This document shows, piece after piece, positions 34,236 through 44,810 of a DNA stretch of 64,000 nt; the stretch's first letter is position 1, and each line of letters opens with the position of its first letter. The translations under genes were made by a program, and so were the position numbers. Location: positions 62,001 through 126,000 of the forward strand of contig NZ_JAEHFX010000011.1 of the NCBI RefSeq assembly GCF_016623615.1, written 5' to 3'. This DNA is from Adhaeribacter terrigena (GTDB taxonomy: Bacteria > Bacteroidota > Bacteroidia > Cytophagales > Hymenobacteraceae). A model generated the notes under the pieces. It was not told where the DNA came from and did no database searches. It saw nothing but the letters and a program-made list of their open reading frames with translations.

Positions 34236-34271
34236 AAAAAAGCTGCTCCAGGTTTCTGAAGCAGCTTTTTT
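34236..34271. terminator. Bidirectional terminator between the STAS and cphA genes
   Basis: AAAAAAGCTGCT / AGCAGCTTTTTT stem between convergent genes. Confidence 0.82.
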
Positions 34272-34291
34272 ATCGGTTTATATCCTGAATC

Positions 34292-36919
34292 TTAATCTAC
34301 CAGCACCCGCCGGTCCTGGATGGTTTTAAAATTCTCTACCATTTTTACCGCTTCGGTTACGTCGTCTGTAAATATGGAAATGAACGATCCGCGGCGGGCA
34401 TGTTCCAGGCTGAAAGCAATGGCGCGCATTTCGTTATCAATTTCGATCACTTTTTTGTTCGGATCCACGCTAAAAATGCCTTCTTTCAGTAAGCCATTTA
34501 TTTCTTCGCCGGTCCGGCCCCGCAGATCACGGTCCTGCCGGATGATGATCTCATCGAAATATTCAGCCGCAAGTCTGCCAAGTTCGCGGGTATCTTCGTC
34601 GCGGCGGTCACCAATTCCAGATATAACGCCTATTTTTTTATTGGCTTCGGTCCTTTTCAGGAATTCCCCTACGGCTTGCAAACCAGCCGCATTGTGCGCG
34701 TAATCTACCAGCACTTCAAAGGTAGGGAACTGGAATAAATTCATCCGGCCCGGCGTTTTGCTGGAAGACGGAATAAACGTGCGCAAAGCCATTTTTATAT
34801 CGTCTACGCTGAACTTGTTTACGTAACCTGCCAGCACAGCTGCCAGCACATTCTGGATATTGAACGTAGCGCGGCCGCCAAAAGTAAGCGGAATATCGGC
34901 TGCCCGGTCTATGCGGATCTTGTAAGTATTTTTGTAGATACTGATGTAGCCATTTTCATAAACAGCCGCCAAACCGCCTTTGGCAATGTGGCGCAGTATC
35001 CGCGGATTCACGTCGTCCATACTGAAATAGGCAACTTTGCATTCCAGTCCTTCGGCCATTTTGTAGGTAAAATCATCGTCGGCATTCAGAATAGCGTACC
35101 CATCTTTGTGCACCGTGCGCGGTATAACCGATTTCACCAAGGCCATTTCTTCTACCGAATTAATGCCGCCCAATCCTAAATGATCGGCGGCAACATTCGT
35201 TACAATACCCACATCGCAGGTCCGGAATCCTAAACCGGAACGCAGCATACCGCCCCGGGCGCATTCCAGCACGGCAAAATTCACGCTCGGGTCGCTGAGC
35301 ACAAATTCGGTGCTTTTCGGGCCCGTAGTATCGCCTTTAACCAAACGTTTCTCCTGGATATAAATGCCATCGGTAGTGGTAAAACCAACCCTGAAACCCA
35401 TGTATTTTACCATGTGTGCAATTAAGCGGGAGGTGGTGGTTTTGCCGTTCGTACCCGTTATAGCCACGATCGGAATACTCGGTTTACTTCCCGGCGGGAA
35501 AAGCATATCCACAACCGGTTCGGCCACATTGCGGGCCAAGCCGTCAGTCGGTGATATATGCATCCGGAAACCAGGCGCAGCATTTACTTCAATTACGGCA
35601 CCGCCGGCTTCATCTAAAGGAATGGCAATATCGGAAGTCATCACATCGATGCCGCAAATATTGAGGCCAATAATGCCCGCGATCCGCTCGGCCATTAAAA
35701 TATTGTATTCGTCGCACAGATCCGTCACATCGGTGGCTGTTCCGCCGGTGCTCAGGTTGGCCGTGGTTTTAAGATACAGAATTTCGTCCTTCCGGAGTAC
35801 GCTTTCGAGCGTCAGGTTTTTATTTTCCAGAATGGTGTAAGTATCCTTATCTAAGTGTATCTGGGTCAGCGCTTTTTCGTGGCCTACCCCTCGACGCGGA
35901 TCTTTATTAACTTCATCTATCAGTTCTTTGATCGTCGATTTTCCGTTGCCGGTAATGGCGGCCGGAGTGCGTTTGGCAGCCGCTACAAATTTGCCGTTTA
36001 TAACCAGCAACCGGTAATCGAAACCCTTGATGTATTTCTCCACGATTACCGCTTCCGAAATTTTTCGGGCTTCCTGAAAACCTGTTAACACATCCTTCCA
36101 CTGCGTAACGTTAATGCTGGCGCCTTTTCCCTGATTTCCGTCTAAAGGCTTAATAACTAATGGGTAACCTATCTCTTCTACGGCTTCTTTCAGTTCTTCT
36201 TCAGAATGAATGATTACGCCTTTCGGGACCGGAACGCCGGCATTGTCGAGCATCCGTTTGGTCAGGTCTTTGTCGCCGGCAATGGCCACGGCAAATTCGC
36301 CGGTGCTGCAGGTCATGGTGCCTTTTATGCGTTTCTGGTTTACGCCATAACCCAGCTGAATAATGGAAGTATTAGGAACGGTAAGATAAGGAATCCCGCG
36401 GCTAACCGCTTCGTCTACAATAGATTGGGTGCTTGGCCCGAAATGTTCCGATTCGCGGATCTGGTGCAATTCGTGTATGTCCTGGCTTACGTCGTAAACC
36501 TGGTTGTGGTACAGAGCCTCGGTAATGCGCATGGCCGCCTTGGCCGCATATTCGCCCGCACGTTCTTCCTGGTACGAAAAAATGACGGTATAAACGCCCG
36601 GAATATCGGTTTTGCAGGAACGGCCGAAACCGCTATCCATTCCGGCCATGGTTTGCAATTCCAGGGCAACGTGCTGAATTACTTTGCTGAAATCGGTGCC
36701 TTCGCGCACTTTTTTAAAGAAACCGCCTACCATTTCTTCGCTGGAGCGGTGCTTGTACATGGCCGGGAACCAGGCCTCCAGGCGCTCGGCAAATCCAGGA
36801 ACTTCGTTGGTTTTTACTTCTGCTAATTCCTCCAGATCAACTTTAAGAACAATAATTTTAGGGTGTTTAACCGACCAGTAGTTCGGCCCGCGCATAATGC
36901 GCAATTCTGCAACTTTCAT
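34292..36919 (-). CDS. cphA: Cyanophycin synthetase CphA
   Basis: An 875-residue synthetase that makes the storage polymer cyanophycin (multi-L-arginyl-poly-L-aspartate). Residues about 1-160 form the N-terminal domain. An ATP-grasp domain follows (VIKPLDGNQGKGASINV, IEVNAAPGFRMH), which adds Asp. From about residue 488 comes a Mur-ligase-like domain (GTNGKTTTSRLIAHMV, then VLVDYAHNAAG and GDRRDED), which adds Arg. Length and domain order match the family. It stands alone: no cyanophycinase or isoaspartyl peptidase gene is in the window, unlike the usual cph cluster. Confidence 0.95.
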   Translation of the reverse strand: MKVAELRIMRGPNYWSVKHPKIIVLKVDLEELAEVKTNEVPGFAERLEAWFPAMYKHRSSEEMVGGFFKKVREGTDFSKVIQHVALELQTMAGMDSGFGRSCKTDIPGVYTVIFSYQEERAGEYAAKAAMRITEALYHNQVYDVSQDIHELHQIRESEHFGPSTQSIVDEAVSRGIPYLTVPNTSIIQLGYGVNQKRIKGTMTCSTGEFAVAIAGDKDLTKRMLDNAGVPVPKGVIIHSEEELKEAVEEIGYPLVIKPLDGNQGKGASINVTQWKDVLTGFQEARKISEAVIVEKYIKGFDYRLLVINGKFVAAAKRTPAAITGNGKSTIKELIDEVNKDPRRGVGHEKALTQIHLDKDTYTILENKNLTLESVLRKDEILYLKTTANLSTGGTATDVTDLCDEYNILMAERIAGIIGLNICGIDVMTSDIAIPLDEAGGAVIEVNAAPGFRMHISPTDGLARNVAEPVVDMLFPPGSKPSIPIVAITGTNGKTTTSRLIAHMVKYMGFRVGFTTTDGIYIQEKRLVKGDTTGPKSTEFVLSDPSVNFAVLECARGGMLRSGLGFRTCDVGIVTNVAADHLGLGGINSVEEMALVKSVIPRTVHKDGYAILNADDDFTYKMAEGLECKVAYFSMDDVNPRILRHIAKGGLAAVYENGYISIYKNTYKIRIDRAADIPLTFGGRATFNIQNVLAAVLAGYVNKFSVDDIKMALRTFIPSSSKTPGRMNLFQFPTFEVLVDYAHNAAGLQAVGEFLKRTEANKKIGVISGIGDRRDEDTRELGRLAAEYFDEIIIRQDRDLRGRTGEEINGLLKEGIFSVDPNKKVIEIDNEMRAIAFSLEHARRGSFISIFTDDVTEAVKMVENFKTIQDRRVLVD

Positions 36920-37001
36920 GAAAGAGCGTTATGTAGTTTTTTAAGATGTGATGCGTTTGTAAGTACGTTTGCACCGCCGTACGGCAGCGTGGCATTTCAG
37001 G

Positions 37002-37036
37002 TTTCAGGTTTTCAGCGCGAAAATGATAGCGTTTTT
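37002..37036 (-). repeat. Dispersed repeat, reverse copy
   Basis: Core AAAATGATAGCGTTTT preceded by AGGTTTTCAGCGCG. Confidence 0.7.
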
Positions 37037-37193
37037 GGAAAAATCGGGGACGTTGCTAAACTGCGTAAGATGAATAGGCGGCCTTTCTTTTAAGTTTGAA
37101 ATTCAGATAAACCCAGTTATTGCCTATACGCAATACCGAGGCCTTTAAGTTATTCTTATTTCATGTAAGGTCTGTTTATGTTAGCAGACGGTA

Positions 37194-38913
<1,720 letters not shown>

Positions 38914-38928
38914 TTTTAAATTTAACTA

Positions 38929-40761
38929 ATGGATCGTAACCAGGCAGTCGGATTATTTCTGATATCCGCGCTCTTACTTATTTACCTTTTTGTTTTTCCG
39001 CCTGAAAAGGAGGTGAAACCAAAAACTGATACCAAAGCTCAGCCAACCGCCAGTACTACTGCTTCTACGGTGCAGGAAACCGGGGCGCCGCTCGATTCCG
39101 CTACCATGGCGCAGCAACGGGCCGCTTTAGGATCTTTCGGCGCCGCAGCAACCGGCGAAGCCAAAACGGTATTGCTTCAGAACGAAAATCTGAAAGTTAC
39201 TTTTACCACCAAAGGCGGCGCGGTAGAAGAAGTATTGCTGAAGAACTACAAAACCTTCGATAAGAAGCCGCTGATCCTGTTCGACAGAGTTAGCAGCCAC
39301 ACCGACATTGCGTTTAAAACCCGTGAAGGCAAGGAAATAAAACTATCGGACCTTTATTTTTCTCCGGGCCCGGTAAATACCATTTCGGCAAAATCCGGCA
39401 AAACCCAGGTACAGACCTTCCGTGCTACCTTGGGTGAAGGCCAATATGTGGAGCAAACCTACAGCCTGACCGACGGCACTTTCCTGTTGGGTTACGAGCT
39501 GACCTTTAAAGGCGTGGAACAATTGCTGGCAGCCAACCAGCCGTTAACCTTTACCTGGAAAGACCGCCTGAAAAAGCTGGAAATGGACCTGAGCCAGAAC
39601 CGTAACCATTCTTCCCTGAACTTTATGACCATGGACGAAGACGTTACCAAACTGACCGGGAACAGCACGGAAGAAGAGGAATTGCAGGAGCCGGTAAAAT
39701 GGATCGGCAATAAGCAGAACTTCTTTACCGCCGGTATTATTGCCAAAAACCAGTTCGAGAATGGTAAATTTACCAGCTCCCTGAATGAGGCCGATTCTAC
39801 CGAAGTAAAAACGTTTGCTACTGCGCTTACTATCCCGCAGAAAGATGTGTTGAGCGGTGCAGAGTTCACGTATTATTTCGGTCCGAACGATTTTTCTGTT
39901 CTGAAACACGTTTCCGATAAATTTGAGCAAAACCTGGAGTTAGGATGGGGTGTATTTGGTTACATAAACCGTTTTGTGGTAATTCCGGTGTTCCATTTAC
40001 TGGAAAATCACATTGCCAGCTATGGCATTATCATCGTGATCCTGGTATTGCTGATCAAACTGATCCTGACGCCGCTTACCTACAAGTCTTATCTTTCGAT
40101 GGCGAAAATGAAGGTGATGAAGCCGGAAATTGATGCCATTAAAGAAAAATATCCGGACGACATGCAGAAAACGCAGTCGGAAACCATGAAGCTTTACTCA
40201 AGCGTGGGCGTAAACCCGATGAGTGGCTGTATCCCGATGCTGTTGCAGATCCCGATCCTGTTTGCCATGTTCAGTTTCTTCCCGAACTCGATCGAACTCC
40301 GCCAGGAAGCATTCTTATGGGCGCATGACCTTTCTACCTACGATGTATTTGCCAAACTGCCATTCACCATTCCTTTTTATGGCAGCCACGTAAGTATGTT
40401 CACCCTGCTGATGACGGCTTCTACCATTCTCTATACCTGGGGAAATAACCAGATCAGCACCATGCAGGGCCCGATGAAATTCTACAGTTATTTGATGCCG
40501 TTCATTTTCATGTTCATCATCAATACCATGCCGGCTGGTCTGAGTTTCTATTACTTTGTTTCCAACCTGGTAACCTTCGGTCAGCAGGCCGTGATCCGTA
40601 AGTTTGTAGACGACGATAAGATCCGGATGAAACTGGAAGAAAACAAAACGAAGCTGAAAGATAAGAAGCCCGGTGGTTTTGCCGCCCGGATGCAGGATGC
40701 CATGCGCCTGGCCGCTGAAAAAGAAGCAGAGAAAAACAAGCAGAAGAAAGCAAAAAAATAG
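38929..40761 (+). CDS. yidC: Membrane protein insertase YidC
   Basis: A 610-residue YidC/Oxa1 insertase that helps place proteins in the inner membrane. N-terminal helix (about residues 7-25), then a large periplasmic beta domain (about 60-330) as in Gram-negative YidC. The five-helix insertase core runs from about residue 350, with the conserved Arg region YLSMAKMKVMKPEIDAIKEKY and 'NPMSGCIPMLLQIPILFAMF'. The C-terminal tail is Lys/Glu-rich and can bind ribosomes. It is 15 bp downstream of pyrG and has its own terminator. Confidence 0.96.
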   Translation: MDRNQAVGLFLISALLLIYLFVFPPEKEVKPKTDTKAQPTASTTASTVQETGAPLDSATMAQQRAALGSFGAAATGEAKTVLLQNENLKVTFTTKGGAVEEVLLKNYKTFDKKPLILFDRVSSHTDIAFKTREGKEIKLSDLYFSPGPVNTISAKSGKTQVQTFRATLGEGQYVEQTYSLTDGTFLLGYELTFKGVEQLLAANQPLTFTWKDRLKKLEMDLSQNRNHSSLNFMTMDEDVTKLTGNSTEEEELQEPVKWIGNKQNFFTAGIIAKNQFENGKFTSSLNEADSTEVKTFATALTIPQKDVLSGAEFTYYFGPNDFSVLKHVSDKFEQNLELGWGVFGYINRFVVIPVFHLLENHIASYGIIIVILVLLIKLILTPLTYKSYLSMAKMKVMKPEIDAIKEKYPDDMQKTQSETMKLYSSVGVNPMSGCIPMLLQIPILFAMFSFFPNSIELRQEAFLWAHDLSTYDVFAKLPFTIPFYGSHVSMFTLLMTASTILYTWGNNQISTMQGPMKFYSYLMPFIFMFIINTMPAGLSFYYFVSNLVTFGQQAVIRKFVDDDKIRMKLEENKTKLKDKKPGGFAARMQDAMRLAAEKEAEKNKQKKAKK

Positions 40762-40780
40762 TTTTGCATTATTCCAACCA

Positions 40781-40816
40781 AAAAAAGCCTTCCTGGAAGT
40801 TCGGGAAGGCTTTTTT
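40781..40816 (+). terminator. Terminator of pyrG-yidC
   Basis: AAAAAAGCCTTCC / GGAAGGCTTTTTT stem, 10-base loop. Confidence 0.9.
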
Positions 40817-40833
40817 ATTGATTTACTGTTTTA

Positions 40834-40868
40834 AGGTATAGTTTTTGTGCCTGAAAGTATAGCGTTTT
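40834..40868 (-). repeat. Dispersed repeat, reverse copy
   Basis: Core GAAAGTATAGCGTTTT preceded by AGTTTTTGTGCCT. Confidence 0.85.
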
Positions 40869-40919
40869 GCTAATAAATGATTTTATTTGTAATCTCACTC
40901 TTGCTAAAAACCTAACACT

Positions 40920-41417
40920 ATGAAACAGTTCCGGACCGGATTGGTAATGTTCACATTACTGTTCACCCTGCTCATCATCGGAAAAAACGGCAATACCAGC
41001 GCCCAGGCTTCCCGAAAACAAAGCCCGGCTAAAACACTCCTCATTTTCGAAAAGAAACAGTGTTTCGGCTTCTGCCCCGTTTACCGGGCTGAATTCAAAA
41101 CCGATGGCAATGTGCTGGTAACCGCGCAGCCGCCCGCCAAACCGAAGGTGCAACGAACCTTCCGGATCTCCCGCAAAGAAGCGCAGGAACTCTGGAAACG
41201 CGGCGAACAGCTGGGCTTTTTCCAACTAAAAGACAACTATGAATCACTTATTCCCGATTATCCGGCAAGAGAAATTACGCTCTACAAAAACAATAAACCC
41301 AAAAAAGTAACCTATACCGAAGGCGGGCCGCAGGCGCTGGATGCTTATCTGAACGATCTTGCGCAACTCGTAGAAAAGAACCTGGACGTAAATTTCGGTC
41401 CGCCGAAAGAAGAGTAA
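40920..41417 (+). CDS. DUF6438 domain protein, secreted or anchored
   Basis: A 165-residue protein with an N-terminal hydrophobic segment (about residues 7-22, probably a signal peptide). Its domain has the family-typical Cys pair in KQCFGFCPVYRAEF and the strands AREITLYKNNKPKKVTY. Function is unknown. Monocistronic, with a terminator 17 bp after the stop. A reverse dispersed repeat (40853) lies 52 bp before the ATG. Confidence 0.78.
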   Translation: MKQFRTGLVMFTLLFTLLIIGKNGNTSAQASRKQSPAKTLLIFEKKQCFGFCPVYRAEFKTDGNVLVTAQPPAKPKVQRTFRISRKEAQELWKRGEQLGFFQLKDNYESLIPDYPAREITLYKNNKPKKVTYTEGGPQALDAYLNDLAQLVEKNLDVNFGPPKEE

Positions 41418-41433
41418 GAATATAGACATAATA

Positions 41434-41467
41434 AAAAAAGCCGCTCAGATCTGAGCGGCTTTTTTTA
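41434..41467. terminator. Terminator after the DUF6438 gene
   Basis: Perfect AAAAAAGCCGCTCA / TGAGCGGCTTTTTT stem, 4-base loop. It can also serve the convergent minus-strand gene. Confidence 0.9.
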
Positions 41468-41502
41468 TTGCTGAGTTTTCCGGGCTCAAACCCTAGCGTT
41501 TT
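41468..41502 (-). repeat. Dispersed repeat, reverse copy over the SBP stop codon
   Basis: Core CAAACCCTAGCGTTTT preceded by GCTGAGTTTTCCGGGCT; supplies the TAG stop of the minus-strand gene. Confidence 0.88.
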
Positions 41503-43172
41503 TTAACGGCTTCCAGCTTCAGGGTATTCATCGGGTTAGCGGTTAAGCCTTCAATATTATTCTGAGTCAGCATCAGCACTTCGTCGTAGAAGAGCACAAT
41601 TACCGGGCATTCTTCAACCACGATCTTATCCATTTCCTGGTAAAGTTTCCAGCGGGTCTGCAGGTTTTGCTCCAGTTTGGCTTTTTCATAAAATTCGTCG
41701 TAGCGGGCGTTTTTGAAGTGTGTTTTATTGGGCCCGGCCGGCGAAAAGTTCTTGCTGTAAAAAAGTGCCAGGTAGTTTTCCGCATCCGGGTAATCGCCGA
41801 GCCACGATTTCATAAAGAAAGTGGAGCGGCCGTTATCAACTTGTTCCTGGTGCGCCGGCGCCTGATTAATCTCGATTTCGCATTTCACGCCCACGTCGCT
41901 CCATTTCTTCTGAAAATACTCGGCCAGTTCTTTGTGCTCGGCCACGGTACTCAGTTTTATTTCAAACGGATTCTTAGAATCGTAACCGGCAGCTTTCAAT
42001 AATTCCCGCGACTTTTTCGGATCAAAACCATAGCCTTTTACCAGGCTGTCGTTAAAACTGGGCAGCGAAGGCGGCACCATGCCCGAATTGCCCGGAATTC
42101 CCAAACCATTGCGGTAATACCGGATCATCTCCTTTTTATTGATGGCATAATTCAAAGCCTGCCGCACGCGTTTATCCGAAACCGGCTTGGTTTTAAGGTT
42201 TTGCGGATCGAGCTGAAAACCGATGTATTCGGTATTTAAATAAGGGGCTTTCTGAACCGTGAATTTCCCTGAAAAATCGGGCTGTAAACTGCCGTCAGGT
42301 TGCAGAATAATATCGCGGGTACCTTCTTTAATCCCGGAAAGGAAATCGAGCTTCTTTTGCTGGAAATTGATGAACTCCATTTTTTTATCGGTAATAAAGG
42401 AAATATGCACCGCGTCGAGGTATGGTAATTGGTTTCCGGCTTTATCTTTTTTCCAGTAGTTCGGGTTTTTATGAAAGACCAGCGCATTGCCTTCGTCCCA
42501 GAGTTTAAACCGGAAAGGCCCCGTGCCTACCGGATGCTCCCGAAAATCTTTGCCGTATTGCTGTACTGCCTCCTGTGGCACCACAAAGGCATAAGGCATG
42601 CTCAGAATCTCAGTAAAGGCAATAAAAGGCTCGGTCAGATAAACCAATAAGGTGCTGTCGTTTAACGCCTTAAAAGCGGTATCCGAAACTATTCCTTTAG
42701 CACTTTCCAGCACCTTTCCGTTAAAGATCCAGGCGCCGGTACTGGCCGTGGCCGGGTTTAATATACGGTTAAAGCTATATACAAAGTCTGGAGCAATAAC
42801 CCGGCGCCCTTTGCCGTTGGGGAAAACAGGACTGTCGTGAAAATAGACATCCGACCGCAGATGAAACGTATACCGTAAACCATCCGGCGAAATGTCCCAG
42901 CTTCGGGCAATGGCCGGAGCGGGCTTCAGGCTATCGTCGAGTTCTACCAGGCCGTTATAGAGTTGCGTGATGGCGCGGATGTTAGCCTGGTTCCGGGCAA
43001 AAGCCGGGTCGAGCGAACTCAGGGCTTCGGGTTGGTTGTAGCGAAACACGCGTTTATCATTTTCAGCCTCCTTTTGGCTGTTACAGGCCGAAAAAGCGAG
43101 GAAAAGGGCGCCACTTAACAAGGCACTTATACCCCGTTTGTTGAAAACTTTTGTTGAAAACTTTACTTTCAA
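41493..43172 (-). CDS. Oligopeptide-type ABC transporter substrate-binding lipoprotein (SBP family 5)
   Basis: A 559-residue periplasmic binding protein of the OppA/DppA/NikA family. Lipobox FSAC near residue 30. Typical segments: LDPAFARNQANIRAITQLYNGL, ARSWDISPDGLRYTFHLR and VRQALNYAINKKEMI. The ABC permease and ATPase genes are not adjacent, so the ligand and partners are unknown. The stop codon (TAG) lies inside a reverse copy of the dispersed repeat (41487-41502), so the last residues are repeat-encoded. Confidence 0.88.
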   Translation of the reverse strand: MKVKFSTKVFNKRGISALLSGALFLAFSACNSQKEAENDKRVFRYNQPEALSSLDPAFARNQANIRAITQLYNGLVELDDSLKPAPAIARSWDISPDGLRYTFHLRSDVYFHDSPVFPNGKGRRVIAPDFVYSFNRILNPATASTGAWIFNGKVLESAKGIVSDTAFKALNDSTLLVYLTEPFIAFTEILSMPYAFVVPQEAVQQYGKDFREHPVGTGPFRFKLWDEGNALVFHKNPNYWKKDKAGNQLPYLDAVHISFITDKKMEFINFQQKKLDFLSGIKEGTRDIILQPDGSLQPDFSGKFTVQKAPYLNTEYIGFQLDPQNLKTKPVSDKRVRQALNYAINKKEMIRYYRNGLGIPGNSGMVPPSLPSFNDSLVKGYGFDPKKSRELLKAAGYDSKNPFEIKLSTVAEHKELAEYFQKKWSDVGVKCEIEINQAPAHQEQVDNGRSTFFMKSWLGDYPDAENYLALFYSKNFSPAGPNKTHFKNARYDEFYEKAKLEQNLQTRWKLYQEMDKIVVEECPVIVLFYDEVLMLTQNNIEGLTANPMNTLKLEAVKKR

Positions 43173-43178
43173 TTGTCT

Positions 43179-43186
43179 TAACTTTG
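43179..43186 (+). promoter_or_regulatory. -7 promoter element upstream of the MBL hydrolase / parAB run
   Basis: TAACTTTG matches TAnnTTTG, 53 bp before the ATG at 43240. Upstream (within the start of the divergent gene) is a direct repeat of GTTGAAAACTTT with TTTG/TTG words. Confidence 0.5.
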
Positions 43187-43239
43187 TGCAAGTTTAAAGC
43201 ATATTCCCGTAATAACGGTGGAGCAACGCTAAAATTTTT

Positions 43240-43920
43240 ATGGAACTAACGTACTACGGCCATTCCTGCTTTTTATTGAAAACCGGCGACACCGGGATTC
43301 TCTTCGACCCATTCATTTCCCAGAATCCGCTGGCAAAAGACATCGACCTGAAAAGCATTAAAGCCGATTTTATTCTGCTTTCACATGCCCACGGCGACCA
43401 TCTGGCCGATGCTGCAGCGCTGGCCAATCAAAACAACGCCAAAATTGTAGCCCAGCCCGAAATTACCGGTTGGTATGCAAAACAGGGCATTACGGAAGCC
43501 ATCGAGATGAACATCGGCGGCACGGTAAAACTGCATTCAGCCACGGCTAAAATGGTAGTAGCCATTCATTCCAGTTCCCTGCCCGATGGTACGTATGGCG
43601 GTCATCCGGCGGGCTATGTGGTGCAAGCCGAAGGAAAAACGGTTTACTTTGCCGGCGATACGGCGCTAACCTACGATATGAAAATAATCGGGGAACAGTT
43701 TGCCATAGACTACGCATTGTTGCCAGTGGGTGGCCATTATACCATGGATGCTTCGGATGCGATGGTCGCGGCACATTGGGTAAAAGCCAAAAATGTGATT
43801 GCCATGCATTTCGATACCTTCCCGCCCATTAAAGTTGAAAAGGAAACGGTATCAGAAACGGCGAAAAAGTCGGGCAAAGCTCTGCAGTTTATGGAGATCG
43901 GCCAGACCATTACTTTATAA
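43240..43920 (+). CDS. UPF0173 metal-dependent hydrolase (beta-lactamase fold)
   Basis: A 226-residue metallo-beta-lactamase-fold protein of the YtkL/UPF0173 family. Starts MELTYYGHSCFLL. Metal motif SHAHGDHLAD (about residues 48-57), then GGHYTMD and MHFDTFPPI near the end. Substrate unknown. It lies 22 bp before parA on the same strand. A forward copy of the dispersed repeat (43843) is translated in its C-terminal region (EKETVSETAKKSG). Confidence 0.88.
   Translation: MELTYYGHSCFLLKTGDTGILFDPFISQNPLAKDIDLKSIKADFILLSHAHGDHLADAAALANQNNAKIVAQPEITGWYAKQGITEAIEMNIGGTVKLHSATAKMVVAIHSSSLPDGTYGGHPAGYVVQAEGKTVYFAGDTALTYDMKIIGEQFAIDYALLPVGGHYTMDASDAMVAAHWVKAKNVIAMHFDTFPPIKVEKETVSETAKKSGKALQFMEIGQTITL
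43843..43877 (+). repeat. Dispersed repeat, forward copy inside the UPF0173 gene
   Basis: Core GAAACGGTATCAGAAA, tail CGGCGAAAAAGTCGGGC; translated. Confidence 0.65.
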
Positions 43921-43942
43921 TTAAAGCGAGTAGAAGATTAAG

Positions 43943-44719
43943 ATGGGAAAAATAATTGCTGTAGCGAACCAGAAAGGCGGTGTTGGCAAGACAACTTCAG
44001 CTATCAACTTAGCAGCCAGCCTGGCCGCTTTAGAATACAAAACGCTGCTGGTTGATGCCGACCCGCAGGCGAACGCAACTTCCGGTATTGGTTACGACCC
44101 CGGCGACATATCCAAAAGCATTTACGAATGCATGGTAGACGGCGTAAACATCGACGACATCATCGTTCATTCCAATATCGATTACCTGGACCTGGTGCCT
44201 TCGCACATAGACCTGGTAGGTGCTGAAGTGGAAATGATCAATCTGCCGAACCGCGAGGAAAAAATGCGGGAAGTTTTGCGTGCCGTAGCCGACCGTTACG
44301 ATTACGTGATCATTGACTGCTCTCCTTCCCTGGGTCTGATCACGGTAAATGCTTTAACGGCAGCCAATTCGGTAATTATTCCGGTGCAGTGCGAGTATTT
44401 TGCGCTCGAAGGCCTGGGTAAATTACTGAACACCATCAAGATCATTCAGTCGCGTTTAAACCCGCAGCTGGAAATTGAGGGCATTCTGTTGACCATGTAC
44501 GATGTGCGCCTGCGCCTGAGCAACCAGGTGGTGGAAGAAGTAAAACTGCATTTCCAGCAAATGGTGTTCGATACCATCATTCCCCGGAACGTAAAGCTAA
44601 GCGAATCGCCGAGCTTTGGTTTGCCGGCCATCATGCACGATGCCGACAGCAAAGGCGCAATCAGCTACCTGAACCTGGCCCGCGAAATAGCCGAGAAAAA
44701 CGCCGTGTTGGCGAAGTAA
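43943..44719 (+). CDS. parA: Chromosome partitioning ATPase ParA (Soj)
   Basis: Deviant Walker-A ATPase of chromosome segregation. The 258-residue protein has KGGVGKTT (residues 11-18), [11 protein letters not shown], and IDCSPSLG (Walker B). The N-terminal DNA-binding helix of plasmid-type ParA is missing, as in chromosomal Soj. parB follows 91 bp downstream, across a TTAAATGG-type word array. Confidence 0.96.
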   Translation: MGKIIAVANQKGGVGKTTSAINLAASLAALEYKTLLVDADPQANATSGIGYDPGDISKSIYECMVDGVNIDDIIVHSNIDYLDLVPSHIDLVGAEVEMINLPNREEKMREVLRAVADRYDYVIIDCSPSLGLITVNALTAANSVIIPVQCEYFALEGLGKLLNTIKIIQSRLNPQLEIEGILLTMYDVRLRLSNQVVEEVKLHFQQMVFDTIIPRNVKLSESPSFGLPAIMHDADSKGAISYLNLAREIAEKNAVLAK

Positions 44720-44721
44720 TT

Positions 44722-44810
44722 TTAATGGTTAAATGGTTGAATTGTTGAATGGTTAAAATTTGTTAACCTAAAAACAGTTAAGCCATTTAGCCATTTAACC
44801 ATTTAATTCA
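44722..44810. repeat. TTAAATGG/TTAACCAT word array between parA and parB
   Basis: Words of TTAAATGG, TTGAATGG, GCCATTTA and AACCATTTA in both orientations fill the parA-parB gap right up to the parB ATG. Confidence 0.7.
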
